In this document: positions 24,154 to 32,801 of the stretch, in pieces
Layout: each line of letters starts with the position of its first letter
How positions within the stretch are numbered: position 1 is the first letter of the stretch
NCBI RefSeq assembly: GCF_000802305.1
Contig: NZ_JTDK01000018.1
Span: forward strand, 91,964 to 155,963
Direction: 5' to 3'
Source: Microbacterium mangrovi
GTDB taxonomy: Bacteria; Actinomycetota; Actinomycetes; Actinomycetales; Microbacteriaceae
DNA: 64,000 nucleotides
Made by a program: the position numbers and the translations under genes
The notes under the pieces: model-generated
Databases searched by the model: none
What the model saw: only the letters and a program-made list of their open reading frames with translations
Told to the model about the DNA's origin: nothing

Positions 24154-25554
24154 TCAGTCCAGGACGGTGCCGGCGGCGAGCGTCGCGCCGTCGGCGGGGT
24201 TGATCACCAGGAACGATCCGCCCTCGCGGCTGAGCGCGTACTGCTCGACCGGGAGGTCGGCGGCCACGCGCAGACGCGCTCGCCCGATGTCGTTGACCTC
24301 GAGGGTCGCGGCGGGGTCGTGCGCCAGGGCGTCGAGGTCGTAGCGGGACTCGATCTGCACGATCGCCTGCACGGTCGCCGTGCCGTGCTTGACGAGCACG
24401 CGCGATCCGGATGCGAGCGGGCGGTTGTCGAGCTGGAACAGTTCGGCCCCGAACTCCCGCCGCGGCGCGGGCAGGGTGCCGGCCGCCGCGATCAGCGAGC
24501 CGCGGGCGGCGTCGAGGTCGGCATCCAGCTCGAGGGCGACCGACTCGCCGGCGGTGGCCCGCTCGGCGGGGACTCCGGCGACGGTGATCCCGGTGACGGT
24601 CGTGCGGATGCCGGCCGGCAGCACCTCGACCTCGTCACCCAGCGCGACGGTGCCGGCCGAGATGCGCCCGGCGGCGGCACGGTAGTCGCGGAAGCGGGCC
24701 GCGGCATCCGGGTCCTCGGCGAGGTGCGCGGCGAGCCCGCCCTGCGGACGGAGCACCAGCTGCACCGGCAGCCGGAAGTCCTGCTCGGCGGCGGCATCCC
24801 CGGCGGGGAGCGTCTCGAGCAGGTGCAGCAGCGTGGGCCCGGAATACCAGGGAGTCTGCGGCGACGAGTCCACGATGTTGTCGCCCTGGAGGGCGGACAC
24901 CGGGATGACGTGCAGGTCGCGGATGCCGAGCTCGTCGGCGACGCGGGCGGCATCCACCGCGACCTGGACGAAGGCGTCCTCGTCGTAGTCGAGGAGGTCG
25001 ATCTTGTTGACCGCGACGATCACGTGCGGCACGCGCAGCAGCGCGACGACGGCCAGGTGGCGGCGGGTCTGCTCCACGACGCCGTTGCGGGCGTCGACCA
25101 GCACGATCACCGCGTCGGCGGTGGTGGCGCCGGTGACCATGTTGCGGGTGTACTGCACGTGGCCGGGGCAGTCGGCGAGGATGAACGACCGCGTTCCGGT
25201 GGAGAAGTACCGGTAGGCGACGTCGATCGTGATGCCCTGCTCGCGTTCGGCGCGCAGCCCGTCGGTGAGGAGCGCGAAGTCGAAGTCGCCGTGGGCGAAC
25301 CCGCGGTCGGCGGAGGTGCGCTGCACCTGCGCGAGCTGATCGGCGAGGATCGCCTTCGAGTCGTGCAGCAGACGACCCACGAGGGTGGACTTGCCGTCGT
25401 CGACGGAGCCCGCCGTCGCGAACCGGAACAGGGAGGTCATCCCCTCGGTCGTTGAGCGAGCGAAGCGAGACGAAACGGGCAGTGCTTCTTGCGTTTCGTC
25501 TCGGTCGCGCTGCGCGCGTCCTCGCTCAACGACCGGGGTCTCGTAGTCACTCAT
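24154..25554 (-). CDS. cysN: Sulfate adenylyltransferase GTPase subunit
   Basis: A 466-residue EF-Tu-like GTPase that couples GTP hydrolysis to APS formation by CysD. G1 is GSVDDGKST (about 49-57); DCPGH and NKID follow. Domains II and III run to the C-terminus. There is no fused APS kinase. The family normally begins at MTSLFRFATAGSVDDGKST; here an ATG 38 codons upstream (25554) overlaps the cysD stop (TGATG). The extra 38 residues come from a family A palindrome. The internal ATG at 25440 could also be used, but its ribosome site is too close. Confidence 0.94.
   Translation of the reverse strand: MSDYETPVVERGRAQRDRDETQEALPVSSRFARSTTEGMTSLFRFATAGSVDDGKSTLVGRLLHDSKAILADQLAQVQRTSADRGFAHGDFDFALLTDGLRAEREQGITIDVAYRYFSTGTRSFILADCPGHVQYTRNMVTGATTADAVIVLVDARNGVVEQTRRHLAVVALLRVPHVIVAVNKIDLLDYDEDAFVQVAVDAARVADELGIRDLHVIPVSALQGDNIVDSSPQTPWYSGPTLLHLLETLPAGDAAAEQDFRLPVQLVLRPQGGLAAHLAEDPDAAARFRDYRAAAGRISAGTVALGDEVEVLPAGIRTTVTGITVAGVPAERATAGESVALELDADLDAARGSLIAAAGTLPAPRREFGAELFQLDNRPLASGSRVLVKHGTATVQAIVQIESRYDLDALAHDPAATLEVNDIGRARLRVAADLPVEQYALSREGGSFLVINPADGATLAAGTVLD
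25447..25534. repeat. Family A element inside cysN
   Basis: 88 bp. It begins GGTCGTTGAGCGAGCGAAGC and ends CCTCGCTCAACGACC, nearly identical to the copy in ssuC with a shorter loop (GGCAGTGCTTCTTG). It encodes the N-terminal residues RGRAQRDRDETQEALPVSSR and beyond. Confidence 0.9.
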
Positions 25555-26507
25555 CAGAAGTACCCGTCCTTCTTGCGGTCTTCCATCGCCGCTTCCGAAA
25601 TGCGGTCGTCGGCGCGCGTGGCGCCGCGCTCGGTCAGGGTGGATGCCGCCACTTCGCGCACGATCGCGGCGACGTCCACGGCATCCGACTCGACCGCGCC
25701 GGTGCAGCTCATGTCGCCGACCGTGCGGTAGCGCACCACGCGCTTCTCGACCGTCTCGCCGGGCTTCGCGGGCGAGAAATCGCCGATCGCACGCCACATT
25801 CCGTCACGGGAATATACGTCTCGCTCGTGGGCGAAGTACAGCGGGGGCAGGGCGATGCGCTCGCGCTCGATGTAACGCCACACGTCCAGTTCGGTCCAGT
25901 TCGAGATCGGGAACACCCGCACGTGCTGGCCCGGCGTGTGGCGGCCGTTGTACAGGCTCCACAGCTCGGGACGCTGATTGCGCGGATCCCACTGGCCGAA
26001 CTCGTCGCGCAGCGAGAAGATGCGCTCCTTGGCGCGGGCCTTGTCCTCGTCGCGGCGGGCACCGCCGAACACCGCGTCGTGCCGGCCGGCGGCGATGGCA
26101 TCCAGCAGGGGCTGCGTCTGCAGCGGATTGCGGGTGCCGTCGGCGCGCTCGTGCAGGCGTCCGTCGTCGATGTAGTCCTGCACACGGGCGACCTCGAGGC
26201 GGATGCCGAGGCGCTGCGCCGTCTCGTCACGGAACTGCAGCACCTCGGGGAAGTTGTGCCCGGTGTCCACGTGCAGCAGCGCGAACGGCACCCGGCCGGG
26301 CGCGAAGGCCTTGGTGGCCAGGTGCAGCACGACCACGGAGTCCTTGCCGCCGGAGAACAGCAGCACCGGACGCTCGAACTCGGCCACGACCTCGCGGATC
26401 ACGTGGATGGCCTCCGCCTCGAGCAGGTCGAGGGCGTCCGGGGCCGGGGAGCCGTGAGACGGGGAATCTGCGCCCTGAGCCTGTCGAAGGGCAGTCGTGG
26501 TGCTCAT
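25554..26507 (-). CDS. cysD: Sulfate adenylyltransferase catalytic subunit
   Basis: A 317-residue PAPS-reductase-fold adenylyltransferase that makes APS from sulfate and ATP. The PP-loop is FSGGKDSVVVLHLA (51-64), HVDTGHNFPEVLQFRD follows, then GARRDEDKARAKERIFSLRDEFGQWDPRNQRPELW and the C-terminal GRATRADDR-type motif (ERGATRADDRISEAAMEDRKKDGYF). Residues 5-14 (TALRQAQGAD) come from a family B palindrome; the family begins at LDLLEAEAIHVIREVV. Its ATG overlaps the cysH stop by 4 bases. Confidence 0.96.
   Translation of the reverse strand: MSTTTALRQAQGADSPSHGSPAPDALDLLEAEAIHVIREVVAEFERPVLLFSGGKDSVVVLHLATKAFAPGRVPFALLHVDTGHNFPEVLQFRDETAQRLGIRLEVARVQDYIDDGRLHERADGTRNPLQTQPLLDAIAAGRHDAVFGGARRDEDKARAKERIFSLRDEFGQWDPRNQRPELWSLYNGRHTPGQHVRVFPISNWTELDVWRYIERERIALPPLYFAHERDVYSRDGMWRAIGDFSPAKPGETVEKRVVRYRTVGDMSCTGAVESDAVDVAAIVREVAASTLTERGATRADDRISEAAMEDRKKDGYF
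26471..26492. repeat. Family B element inside cysD
   Basis: CGCCCTGAGCCTGTCGAAGGGC (22 bp) just inside the start codon. Read in frame as ALRQAQGA, the usual translation of this element. Confidence 0.85.
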
Positions 26508-27304
26508 ACGTGGAGTCCGCATTCCGTCTTGCTGGATCCGGCCCAGCGACCGGATCGGGGGTCTTCGCCGGCGGCGACCGGCTTGGTGCAGGGCTGGCAT
26601 CCGATCGACGGGTAGCCGAAGTTCACCAGCAGGTTCACCGGTACCTTGTGCTGCACGGCGAACGCCTGCAGCTCGTCGAAGCTCCACGCCGCGACCGGAT
26701 TGACCTTCACCAGGCCGTTCTTCTCATCGAAGGTCACCAGCGGCGTGTTCGTCCGGGTCGGGGCCTCGTCGCGGCGCACGCCGGTGAACCACAGTTCGTA
26801 GCCGGCGAGGATGTCGTGCAGCGGCTGGACCTTGCGCAGGTCGCAGCAGGTCGCGGGATCGCGGGCGAAGAGGTCCTTGCCGTAGGCGGCATCCTGCTCG
26901 GCGACGGTCTGCTTGGGCTTCACGTCGACGATGTTCACGTCGAGCACGCGCGCGACCTCGTCGCGCGTGGCGTACGTCTCGGTGAAGTGGTAGCCGGTGT
27001 CGAGGAACAGCACGTCGACCCCGGGAAGGTGCTCGGCGACGATGTACGGCAGCACGGCGTCCGCCATCGAACAGGCGACGCTCACGGCATCCACGGCGAA
27101 GTTGCGGGCGACCCACGCGGCGACCTCGGAGGCGGATGCCTCGTGGTCGGTCAGCGAGCCGAGCTCGGCGTTGCCGGCCTCGGCGAGGGCGCGCAGCTCG
27201 TCGGCGCTGCGCTTCGGGGGTCGCGATTCGTCTCGGTCGCGCTGGCGCACGTCCTCGCGGGGCGACCGGGACTCGCTCAGCGACCGGGGTGTGTCAGCAC
27301 TCAC
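26504..27304 (-). CDS. cysH: Phosphoadenylyl/adenylyl-sulfate reductase, [4Fe-4S] APS type
   Basis: A 266-residue protein that reduces APS to sulfite with thioredoxin. Paired CC at 153-154 and CxxC at 236-239 (GCQPCT) bind a [4Fe-4S] cluster, the mark of APS-using reductases, and C262 in the TECGLHV tail is the catalytic Cys. The absence of an APS kinase in the cluster fits direct APS use. It starts at GTG 27304 overlapping the sir stop (GTGA). Residues about 6-30 (PRSLSESRSPREDVRQRDRD) derive from a partial family A element. Confidence 0.95.
   Translation of the reverse strand: MSADTPRSLSESRSPREDVRQRDRDESRPPKRSADELRALAEAGNAELGSLTDHEASASEVAAWVARNFAVDAVSVACSMADAVLPYIVAEHLPGVDVLFLDTGYHFTETYATRDEVARVLDVNIVDVKPKQTVAEQDAAYGKDLFARDPATCCDLRKVQPLHDILAGYELWFTGVRRDEAPTRTNTPLVTFDEKNGLVKVNPVAAWSFDELQAFAVQHKVPVNLLVNFGYPSIGCQPCTKPVAAGEDPRSGRWAGSSKTECGLHV
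27218..27290. repeat. Partial family A element inside cysH
   Basis: Right-half sequence ATTCGTCTCGGTCGCGCTGG... followed by two CTCGC..CGACCGGG-type ends (27253-27270 and 27272-27288). The left arm is degraded. Encodes the extra N-terminal residues of CysH. Confidence 0.75.
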
Positions 27305-29022
27305 TGCAGGGCCTCCTCGTCGGCGCGGTGCGCCCACTGGGCGAACGTCTCGTCGGCGGCGACGTCGCGCTCGGCGACGAACCGGCGCACCACGCGCTCG
27401 ACGTAGTCGGCGATGCCGTCGGCGGCGACCTTGAGCCCCCGCACGGTGCGGCCGAGACCCGGGTTCTCGCGGTCCTGGTTGGCCAGCCCGCCGCCGAGGT
27501 GCACCTGGTAGCCGGGCACCTGCTCGCCGTCGATGGTGACGAGCTGGCCCTTGAGGCCGATGTCGGCGGTCTGGATGCGGGCGCAGCTGTTCGGGCAGCC
27601 GTTCACGTGCAGGCTGAGCGCGTGCGGCACGTCGATGTCGGCGAGTCGCTCCTCCAGCTGCGCCACGGCGTTGGCGGCGTTGACCTTGGTCTCGACGATG
27701 GCGAGCTTGCAGTACTCGATGCCGGTGCACGCGATGGTGCCGCGGCGGAAGACACTCGGCTTGGCGCTGAGTCCGAGCGCGCCGAGTTCGGCGACGAGCT
27801 CCTCGACCTCGGCCTCGGGGACATCCAGCACGACGAGCTTCTGGTGCGGCGTGGTGCGCAGCCGCGCCGACCCGTGGCGTTCGATCGTGTCGGCGAGGTC
27901 GAGCAGCGCCTGACCCGACAGGCGACCGACGGTCGGCGCGACGCCGATGTAGAAGTTGCCGTCCTTCTGCCGGTGGATGCCGACGTGGTCGCCGGGCGTC
28001 TTGGGCTTCGGGGCGGCCGGGCCGTCGGCGAGCGCGTATCCGAGGTATTCGTCCTGCAGCACCTGACGGAACTTCTCGGTGCCCCACTCGGCCAGCAGGA
28101 ACTTCAGCCGGGCCTTGTTGCGCAGTCGCCGGTAGCCGTAGTCGCGGAAGATCTGGGTGACGCCGTGCCAGGCATCCTCCACCTGATCGGGCCGCACGAA
28201 CGTGCCCAGGCGCTCGCCGAGGCGCGGGGTGGTCGACAGGGCGCCGCCGACCCACAGGTCGTAGCCGATGCCGAGTTCGGGATGCTCCACCGCGACGAAC
28301 GCGACGTCGTTGATCTCGTGCACGACGTCCTGGCTGGGGTGCCCGGTGATCGCGGTCTTGAACTTGCGGGGCAGGTTCGCCAGCGTCGGGTCGCCGATGA
28401 AGCGCTTCGCGATGCCTTCGATCTGCGGGGTCGGATCGATCAGCTCGTCGGCGGCGATGCCGGCGACCGGGGAACCGAGGATAACGCGGGGAACGTCGCC
28501 GCAGGCCTCGGTGGTGCGCAGCCCGACGGCTTCGAGACGGCGCCAGATCTCCGGGACGTCCTCGACGCGGATCCAGTGCAGCTGGATGTTCTGCCGGTCG
28601 GTGATGTCGGCGCTGCCGCGCGCGAAGTCGACGCTGATCTGCCCGATGACGCGCAGCTGTTCGGTGGTGAGCTGGCCGCCGTCGATGCGCACGCGGAACA
28701 TGAAGTACTCGTCCTCGAGCTCTTCGGGCGTGAGGGTCGCGGTGCGGCCGCCGTCGATGCCGGGCTTGCGCTGGGTGTAGAGGCCCCAGACCCGGAAGCG
28801 TCCGTGCAGGTCGGTCGGGTCGATGCTGTGGAACCCGCCCTTGGAGTACACGTTCTCGATGCGCTCGCGCACGCTCAGTCCGTCGTCGACCTGCTTCCAC
28901 TCCTCGTTGCCGTTGAGCGGAGTGGTGCCGTCGATCTTCCACTGCCCGTTCGGCTTGGACGACGGGCGTGGCGGCCGTGCACGGTCGCGGGGCGCGGCGT
29001 TGGTGGATTCGGTGAGGCTCAC
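27301..29022 (-). CDS. sir: Ferredoxin-dependent sulfite reductase
   Basis: A 573-residue siroheme/[4Fe-4S] enzyme that takes sulfite to sulfide with six electrons. The substrate Arg motif ITDRQNIQLHW appears near residue 150. The cluster cysteines are in CTGIEYCK (near 415-421) and NGCPNSCAR (near 456-463). The length and the ferredoxin-type halves fit Sir rather than NADPH-dependent CysI; electrons should come from the FprA-type protein at 18733-20181. Start GTG 29022 gives the family N-terminus; an upstream in-frame extension of 90 codons is unlikely. First gene of the operon sir-cysH-cysD-cysN. Confidence 0.94.
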   Translation of the reverse strand: MSLTESTNAAPRDRARPPRPSSKPNGQWKIDGTTPLNGNEEWKQVDDGLSVRERIENVYSKGGFHSIDPTDLHGRFRVWGLYTQRKPGIDGGRTATLTPEELEDEYFMFRVRIDGGQLTTEQLRVIGQISVDFARGSADITDRQNIQLHWIRVEDVPEIWRRLEAVGLRTTEACGDVPRVILGSPVAGIAADELIDPTPQIEGIAKRFIGDPTLANLPRKFKTAITGHPSQDVVHEINDVAFVAVEHPELGIGYDLWVGGALSTTPRLGERLGTFVRPDQVEDAWHGVTQIFRDYGYRRLRNKARLKFLLAEWGTEKFRQVLQDEYLGYALADGPAAPKPKTPGDHVGIHRQKDGNFYIGVAPTVGRLSGQALLDLADTIERHGSARLRTTPHQKLVVLDVPEAEVEELVAELGALGLSAKPSVFRRGTIACTGIEYCKLAIVETKVNAANAVAQLEERLADIDVPHALSLHVNGCPNSCARIQTADIGLKGQLVTIDGEQVPGYQVHLGGGLANQDRENPGLGRTVRGLKVAADGIADYVERVVRRFVAERDVAADETFAQWAHRADEEALQ

Positions 29023-29065
29023 AACTCCGAAGGTACGGACGCGTCCGGATGCCGTCACGTTTCGT

Positions 29066-29109
29066 GTCACGGGATGAAACCACGCGTCACGAAGCGTCAC
29101 ACAGTTGAC
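29066..29109 (-). promoter_or_regulatory. Putative sulfur-regulon control motifs upstream of sir
   Basis: GTCACGGGATGAAAC (29066-29080) and GCGTCACACAGTTGAC (29094-29109) match the pair upstream of ssuA, 44-87 bp before the sir start. The area also contains repeated GTGACG/CGTCAC words. Confidence 0.6.
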
Positions 29110-29158
29110 CGGTCTGGATCGTCCGGCGGGGTCGGGTGCCCGAGAGGCGGTCGTCGGT

Positions 29159-29256
29159 GTGCCGAACGCAGGACCGACCCGCTCAGGCCTCCGTTCGGCC
29201 CGCATGAACCCGCGGTGTGCTGCCGGTGACCCGACGATCGGTCCTGCGTTCCGCAC
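29159..29256. repeat. Family D palindromic element, copy 2
   Basis: Arms GTGCCGAACGCAGGACCGA (29159-29177) and TCGGTCCTGCGTTCCGCAC (29238-29256), one mismatch in 19. The loop holds a CGTTCGGCCCGCATGAACCC segment. Confidence 0.9.
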
Positions 29257-29402
29257 AGGAGCCCGGGTCTGGATGCCGAGTCCCTCGAACACCTGGGAGA
29301 TCTTCCCGGGTGGGTCGGGAGGGCGCCCGATGTGCGGGGTGCCGCGCGGCGGGACCGTGGATGCACCGGCACAAGCCGGGCATCCACGATCAAGGGGACA
29401 TC

Positions 29403-30119
29403 ATGACCGACACCATCGCGCGCACCGAGCGTCGCGCGCAGACCGGAAGCCGCACCGCGTGGCGCGTGCTGGGGGCGCTCGTCCTCGTGCACTTCGCGCT
29501 GCTTTTCACATCGATCACCTTCGAGGCGATGGTCGATCCCGCCGCCACGCCGGCGCAGGTCGCACACGCCTACGCACATATCGACCCCGCGCTCGCGTCG
29601 TTCGGCATGTATCTGGAGACCGGCGCGTTCCTCGTGTTCGCGGTCGCCGCCGCGCTCGCGTTCCGGCTCTTCGCGACCCGGCCGGGCGTCGCACGCCACG
29701 CGGCCACCGCGTTCATCGTGCTCGCGACGGCGTACGTCGCAGCGACGATCGCCGTCGGGTTCCCACCTGCGGTCGCGGCGATCCACGCCGCTCACCTCGG
29801 CGCCGACCCGGTCGCGATCGCCATGGTGAACAACATCCGCAACGCCGGATACGTGCTGCAGGTCGCGACCTACGCGGCCGCCACCATCGCCCTCGGGGTC
29901 TCGTCGATCGCCGGGCGCACGCGCGTCTGGTGGGGGTGGGGTGCGGCCATCATCGGCACCCTCACGCTGATCGCCGGGGCGGTCGACCCGAACCTGCCCG
30001 GCATGCTCACCATGGCCTGGTGGGTGGTGCTCGCGGTCTCCGTGCTCGTTCGGCCGCCGGTGGCCCGCGCGGCCGTCGCGACCCCTGATGACAAGGTCGG
30101 GGACCAGGGAGCACTCTGA
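29403..30119 (+). CDS. Five- to six-span membrane protein, function unknown
   Basis: A 238-residue protein with hydrophobic segments at about 21-42, 68-90, 97-120, 155-172, 178-195 and 202-222. It begins with a basic, hydrophilic 20-residue stretch. No family motif recognised. The start at 29403 has AGGGGACA upstream. It lies only 4 bp before the sensor kinase gene and must be co-transcribed, so it could be an accessory sensor or the target of that system. Confidence 0.75.
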   Translation: MTDTIARTERRAQTGSRTAWRVLGALVLVHFALLFTSITFEAMVDPAATPAQVAHAYAHIDPALASFGMYLETGAFLVFAVAAALAFRLFATRPGVARHAATAFIVLATAYVAATIAVGFPPAVAAIHAAHLGADPVAIAMVNNIRNAGYVLQVATYAAATIALGVSSIAGRTRVWWGWGAAIIGTLTLIAGAVDPNLPGMLTMAWWVVLAVSVLVRPPVARAAVATPDDKVGDQGAL

Positions 30120-30123
30120 TCAC

Positions 30124-32136
30124 ATGAACAGGTCCCTGTCGGTGGCGGCCGCGGTCTTCGCGGTCGCCACCGAGGCCGTCGCCGTGGCGCTGTCGCCGGT
30201 GGGCCCGGCCCGCTGGAACGAGGTCGCGGTCGCCGTCGCGATCGCGGCCTACGCCGCCGTCGGCGTGCTCATCCTGTGGCATCGTCCGCGGCATCCGATC
30301 GGCACGATCGCCGCGATCGTCGCCCCGGTGTGGGCCGTCGGGGAGGCCCTCGTCGCCTGGTCGGCGATCATGCTCGCCCCGTCTGCGGGGTCGGATGCCG
30401 CACCGGTCGGCGCCGCGCTCGCCTCGGTGATCGGCTCGACGCTGCGGGGGCTCCCGTGGCTGGTCGTGGTGCTGTGGCTTCCGGTCCGGTTTCCCAGCGG
30501 GCTCCCGGCCTCCACCCGACTGCAGAAGGCGACCGAGCGCCTCGCCCTCGTCACGATCGCGGTGTTCGCCGTCGCACAGCTGTTCTCGCCCACCCTCACG
30601 GACGTGCGGTTCGCGACGATCCGCAACCCGATCGGGGTGCCGGTCGCCTGGGGCCCGGCCGCCGACCTCGCGCTCGCCGTGGCGCCCCTGCTGGCGACGG
30701 TCGGCATCCTGCTGTCCCTCGCCTGCCTGATCTCGACGTACCGCCACGGCGGCCCGCTCGACCGGCAGCAGACCGCGGTGTTCGGCGTCGCGTTCCTGCT
30801 GCCTGTTTCGGCGTTCGTCGTCACGTTCGTCGGCGAGACGCCGCCGTGGCTGTTCGGGCTCAGCAGCGTGGTGCTCCCGGTCGCGATCGGTGTGTCGGTG
30901 CTGCAGCGCAGGCTCTACGACATTCCACTGCTGGCCGATCGCACCCTGACGTATGCCGGGCTCGTGATCGCGATCTCGGTGCTGTACGCCGTCGTCGTCG
31001 GCGGGGTGGGGATGCTGCTGCGCCAGCCCGACGCGCAGTGGCTCCCGTGGCTCGGGGCGGCCGTGATCGCGGTGAGCTTCGCGCCGCTGCGGGACGCCCT
31101 GCAGGGCGCCGCCAACCGGCTCGTCTATGGCCAGTGGTCCCGGCCCGAGGAGGTGATCTCCCGCACGGCGGGGCGCCTTCGGGATGCGGCCGGCACCGCG
31201 GGGCTGCTGCAGTCGCTCGTGGACGAGCTCGCCGCGGGTCTCCGGCTCGCGCACGTCGGCGTGCGCGACGCGTCCGGCGCGGTGCTCGCCGCCCACGGGC
31301 CCGAGACCGCCGAGCAGGACGAACTCGCGCTCGTCGCCTTCGGCGAGCGGGTCGGCACGCTGGTGTGGACACGGCGTCCGCTGCGCGCGCGTGACCGGGA
31401 ACTGCTGCGGGAGCTGGCCGGCCAGCTCGGTTCGGTGGTGCACGCCTCGGGACTGCTCGACGCGGTCCGCGCTTCACAGGAGCGGATCGTCGTCGCCGGT
31501 GAGGAGGAGCGTCGCCGGCTGCGCCGCGACCTGCACGACGGACTGGGGCCGGCCCTGGCGGGCCTGACCCTCCGGGTGGATGCCGTCCGCAACGACGTGC
31601 GCGACGGCCGGTCGCCCGTCGACATCGAAGGCCAGCTGCTCGCCGTGCGCGGCGGCATCCAATCGACGGTCGTCGACGTCCGGCGCATCGTCGAGGGTCT
31701 GCGTCCTCCCGCGATCGACGAACTCGGACTGGTGGATGCCGTCCGCGAGTTCGCCGCGGGGCTCCGCGGCGGCGGCCTCGACATCCGGATCGACGCCGAT
31801 CCTCTTCCGCCCCTGTCCGCGGCCGCGGAGGTCGCGATCTACCGCATCATCCAGGAGGCGCTGAACAATGTGGCCGGACATGCGCACGCCGCGCACGCGG
31901 ACGTCTCCCTCCGCGTCGACGCGGCGGAGGTCGTGGTGACGATCGTCGACGACGGCACCGGCATCCTCGCCCCGCGCGCCGACGGCGTCGGGCTGCACAG
32001 CATGCACGAGCGGGCGGCGACGCTCGGCGGCGATCTCACCGTCGACCCGCGCGAGGGCATCGGCACGACGGTCCGTGCCCGCATCCCGCTCGACGAGCAT
32101 GCCGACAGGCCGCGTCGCGAGGCGGTGGCGCGATGA
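30124..32136 (+). CDS. NarL-type sensor histidine kinase with large membrane domain
   Basis: A 670-residue kinase. Residues 1-335 hold about nine membrane segments (a 7TM-like sensor region). A GAF-like soluble segment follows (about 345-455). The HisKA_3 dimerisation box is at 460-485 with phospho-acceptor H471 in RRDLHDGLGPALAG. The HATPase_c domain ends the protein (YRIIQEALNNVAGHAHA near 580, DDGTGI near 618, GVGLHSMHERA near 632). The kinase overlaps its response regulator gene by 4 bases. The multi-span sensor suggests a membrane or lipophilic signal. Confidence 0.92.
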   Translation: MNRSLSVAAAVFAVATEAVAVALSPVGPARWNEVAVAVAIAAYAAVGVLILWHRPRHPIGTIAAIVAPVWAVGEALVAWSAIMLAPSAGSDAAPVGAALASVIGSTLRGLPWLVVVLWLPVRFPSGLPASTRLQKATERLALVTIAVFAVAQLFSPTLTDVRFATIRNPIGVPVAWGPAADLALAVAPLLATVGILLSLACLISTYRHGGPLDRQQTAVFGVAFLLPVSAFVVTFVGETPPWLFGLSSVVLPVAIGVSVLQRRLYDIPLLADRTLTYAGLVIAISVLYAVVVGGVGMLLRQPDAQWLPWLGAAVIAVSFAPLRDALQGAANRLVYGQWSRPEEVISRTAGRLRDAAGTAGLLQSLVDELAAGLRLAHVGVRDASGAVLAAHGPETAEQDELALVAFGERVGTLVWTRRPLRARDRELLRELAGQLGSVVHASGLLDAVRASQERIVVAGEEERRRLRRDLHDGLGPALAGLTLRVDAVRNDVRDGRSPVDIEGQLLAVRGGIQSTVVDVRRIVEGLRPPAIDELGLVDAVREFAAGLRGGGLDIRIDADPLPPLSAAAEVAIYRIIQEALNNVAGHAHAAHADVSLRVDAAEVVVTIVDDGTGILAPRADGVGLHSMHERAATLGGDLTVDPREGIGTTVRARIPLDEHADRPRREAVAR

Positions 32137-32738
32137 TCCGGGTGCTGATCGTCGACGATCACCCGCTGTTCCGCGACGGACTGGTGGCGCTCCTGCGCAC
32201 CGTCTCGGACGTCGAGGTGGCGGATGCCGTCGGCGACGGCGAGAGCGCACTGCGATCGGCGGCGGCTCTGTCGCCCGACCTCGTCCTGATGGACCTCAAT
32301 CTTCCGGGAATGTCGGGTCTGGAGGCGACCCGTCGCCTGCTGGCGAGCGACCCCGACGCCCGCGTGCTCGTCCTCACGATGGTCGACGATGACGACACCG
32401 TCACCGCCGCGCTGCGGGTGGGTGCGCGCGGGTACGTGCTGAAGGGCGCCGGTCAGGAGGAGGTCCTCGCGGCACTGCGCACCGTGGCATCCGGAGGAGC
32501 CGTCGTCGGAGCCGGCACGGCCGCGCGCCTGTTTCACGGGTCGGAGCGCTACGGCGTCGACCTCACACCGCGCGAGGCCCAGGTGCTCGCGCTGATCGGC
32601 GAAGGCGCCGACAACGCCGAGATCGCGGCCCGTCTCGGCCTGAGCGTGAAGACCGTGCAGAACCACGTGTCGCACATCCTGCAGAAGCTCCAGGTGGGGG
32701 ACCGGACGAAGGCGGCGTTGCGCGCCCGGGGGATGTGA
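32133..32738 (+). CDS. NarL/LuxR-type response regulator
   Basis: A 201-residue regulator. The receiver has acidic D8-D9, phospho-acceptor D54 (LVLMDLNLPGMSG) and a conserved K near 105. The LuxR DNA-binding domain covers about 135-201 (LTPREAQVLALIGEGADNAEIAARLGLSVKTVQNHVSHILQKL). ATGA overlap with the kinase. A paired ACTCAAT motif begins 36 bp after its stop; dimeric NarL-type regulators often bind tandem 7-bp sites, so this protein is the first candidate to bind it. Confidence 0.94.
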   Translation: MIRVLIVDDHPLFRDGLVALLRTVSDVEVADAVGDGESALRSAAALSPDLVLMDLNLPGMSGLEATRRLLASDPDARVLVLTMVDDDDTVTAALRVGARGYVLKGAGQEEVLAALRTVASGGAVVGAGTAARLFHGSERYGVDLTPREAQVLALIGEGADNAEIAARLGLSVKTVQNHVSHILQKLQVGDRTKAALRARGM

Positions 32739-32773
32739 AGCTCCGCGGTGGCCCACGGTTTTCGATCGGCGGT

Positions 32774-32801
32774 ACTCAATTCTGGGATCGGAGTACTCAA
32801 T
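32774..32801 (+). promoter_or_regulatory. Paired ACTCAAT boxes, copy 2
   Basis: ACTCAAT at 32774-32780 and 32795-32801, 21 bp apart as a direct repeat, preceded in each case by GT (GTACTCAAT). It sits just behind the response regulator and upstream of the small-gene run at 32921. Confidence 0.7.

Larger units (their letters stand above)
29023..29402. other. Intergenic region with sir promoter motifs and a family D palindrome
   Basis: 380 bp between divergent genes. The sir side (29066-29109) has the motifs shared with ssuA. The middle is a family D element (29159-29256). The last 40 bp carry the AAGGGGACATC ribosome site of the gene at 29403. No open frame looks coding. Confidence 0.6.
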
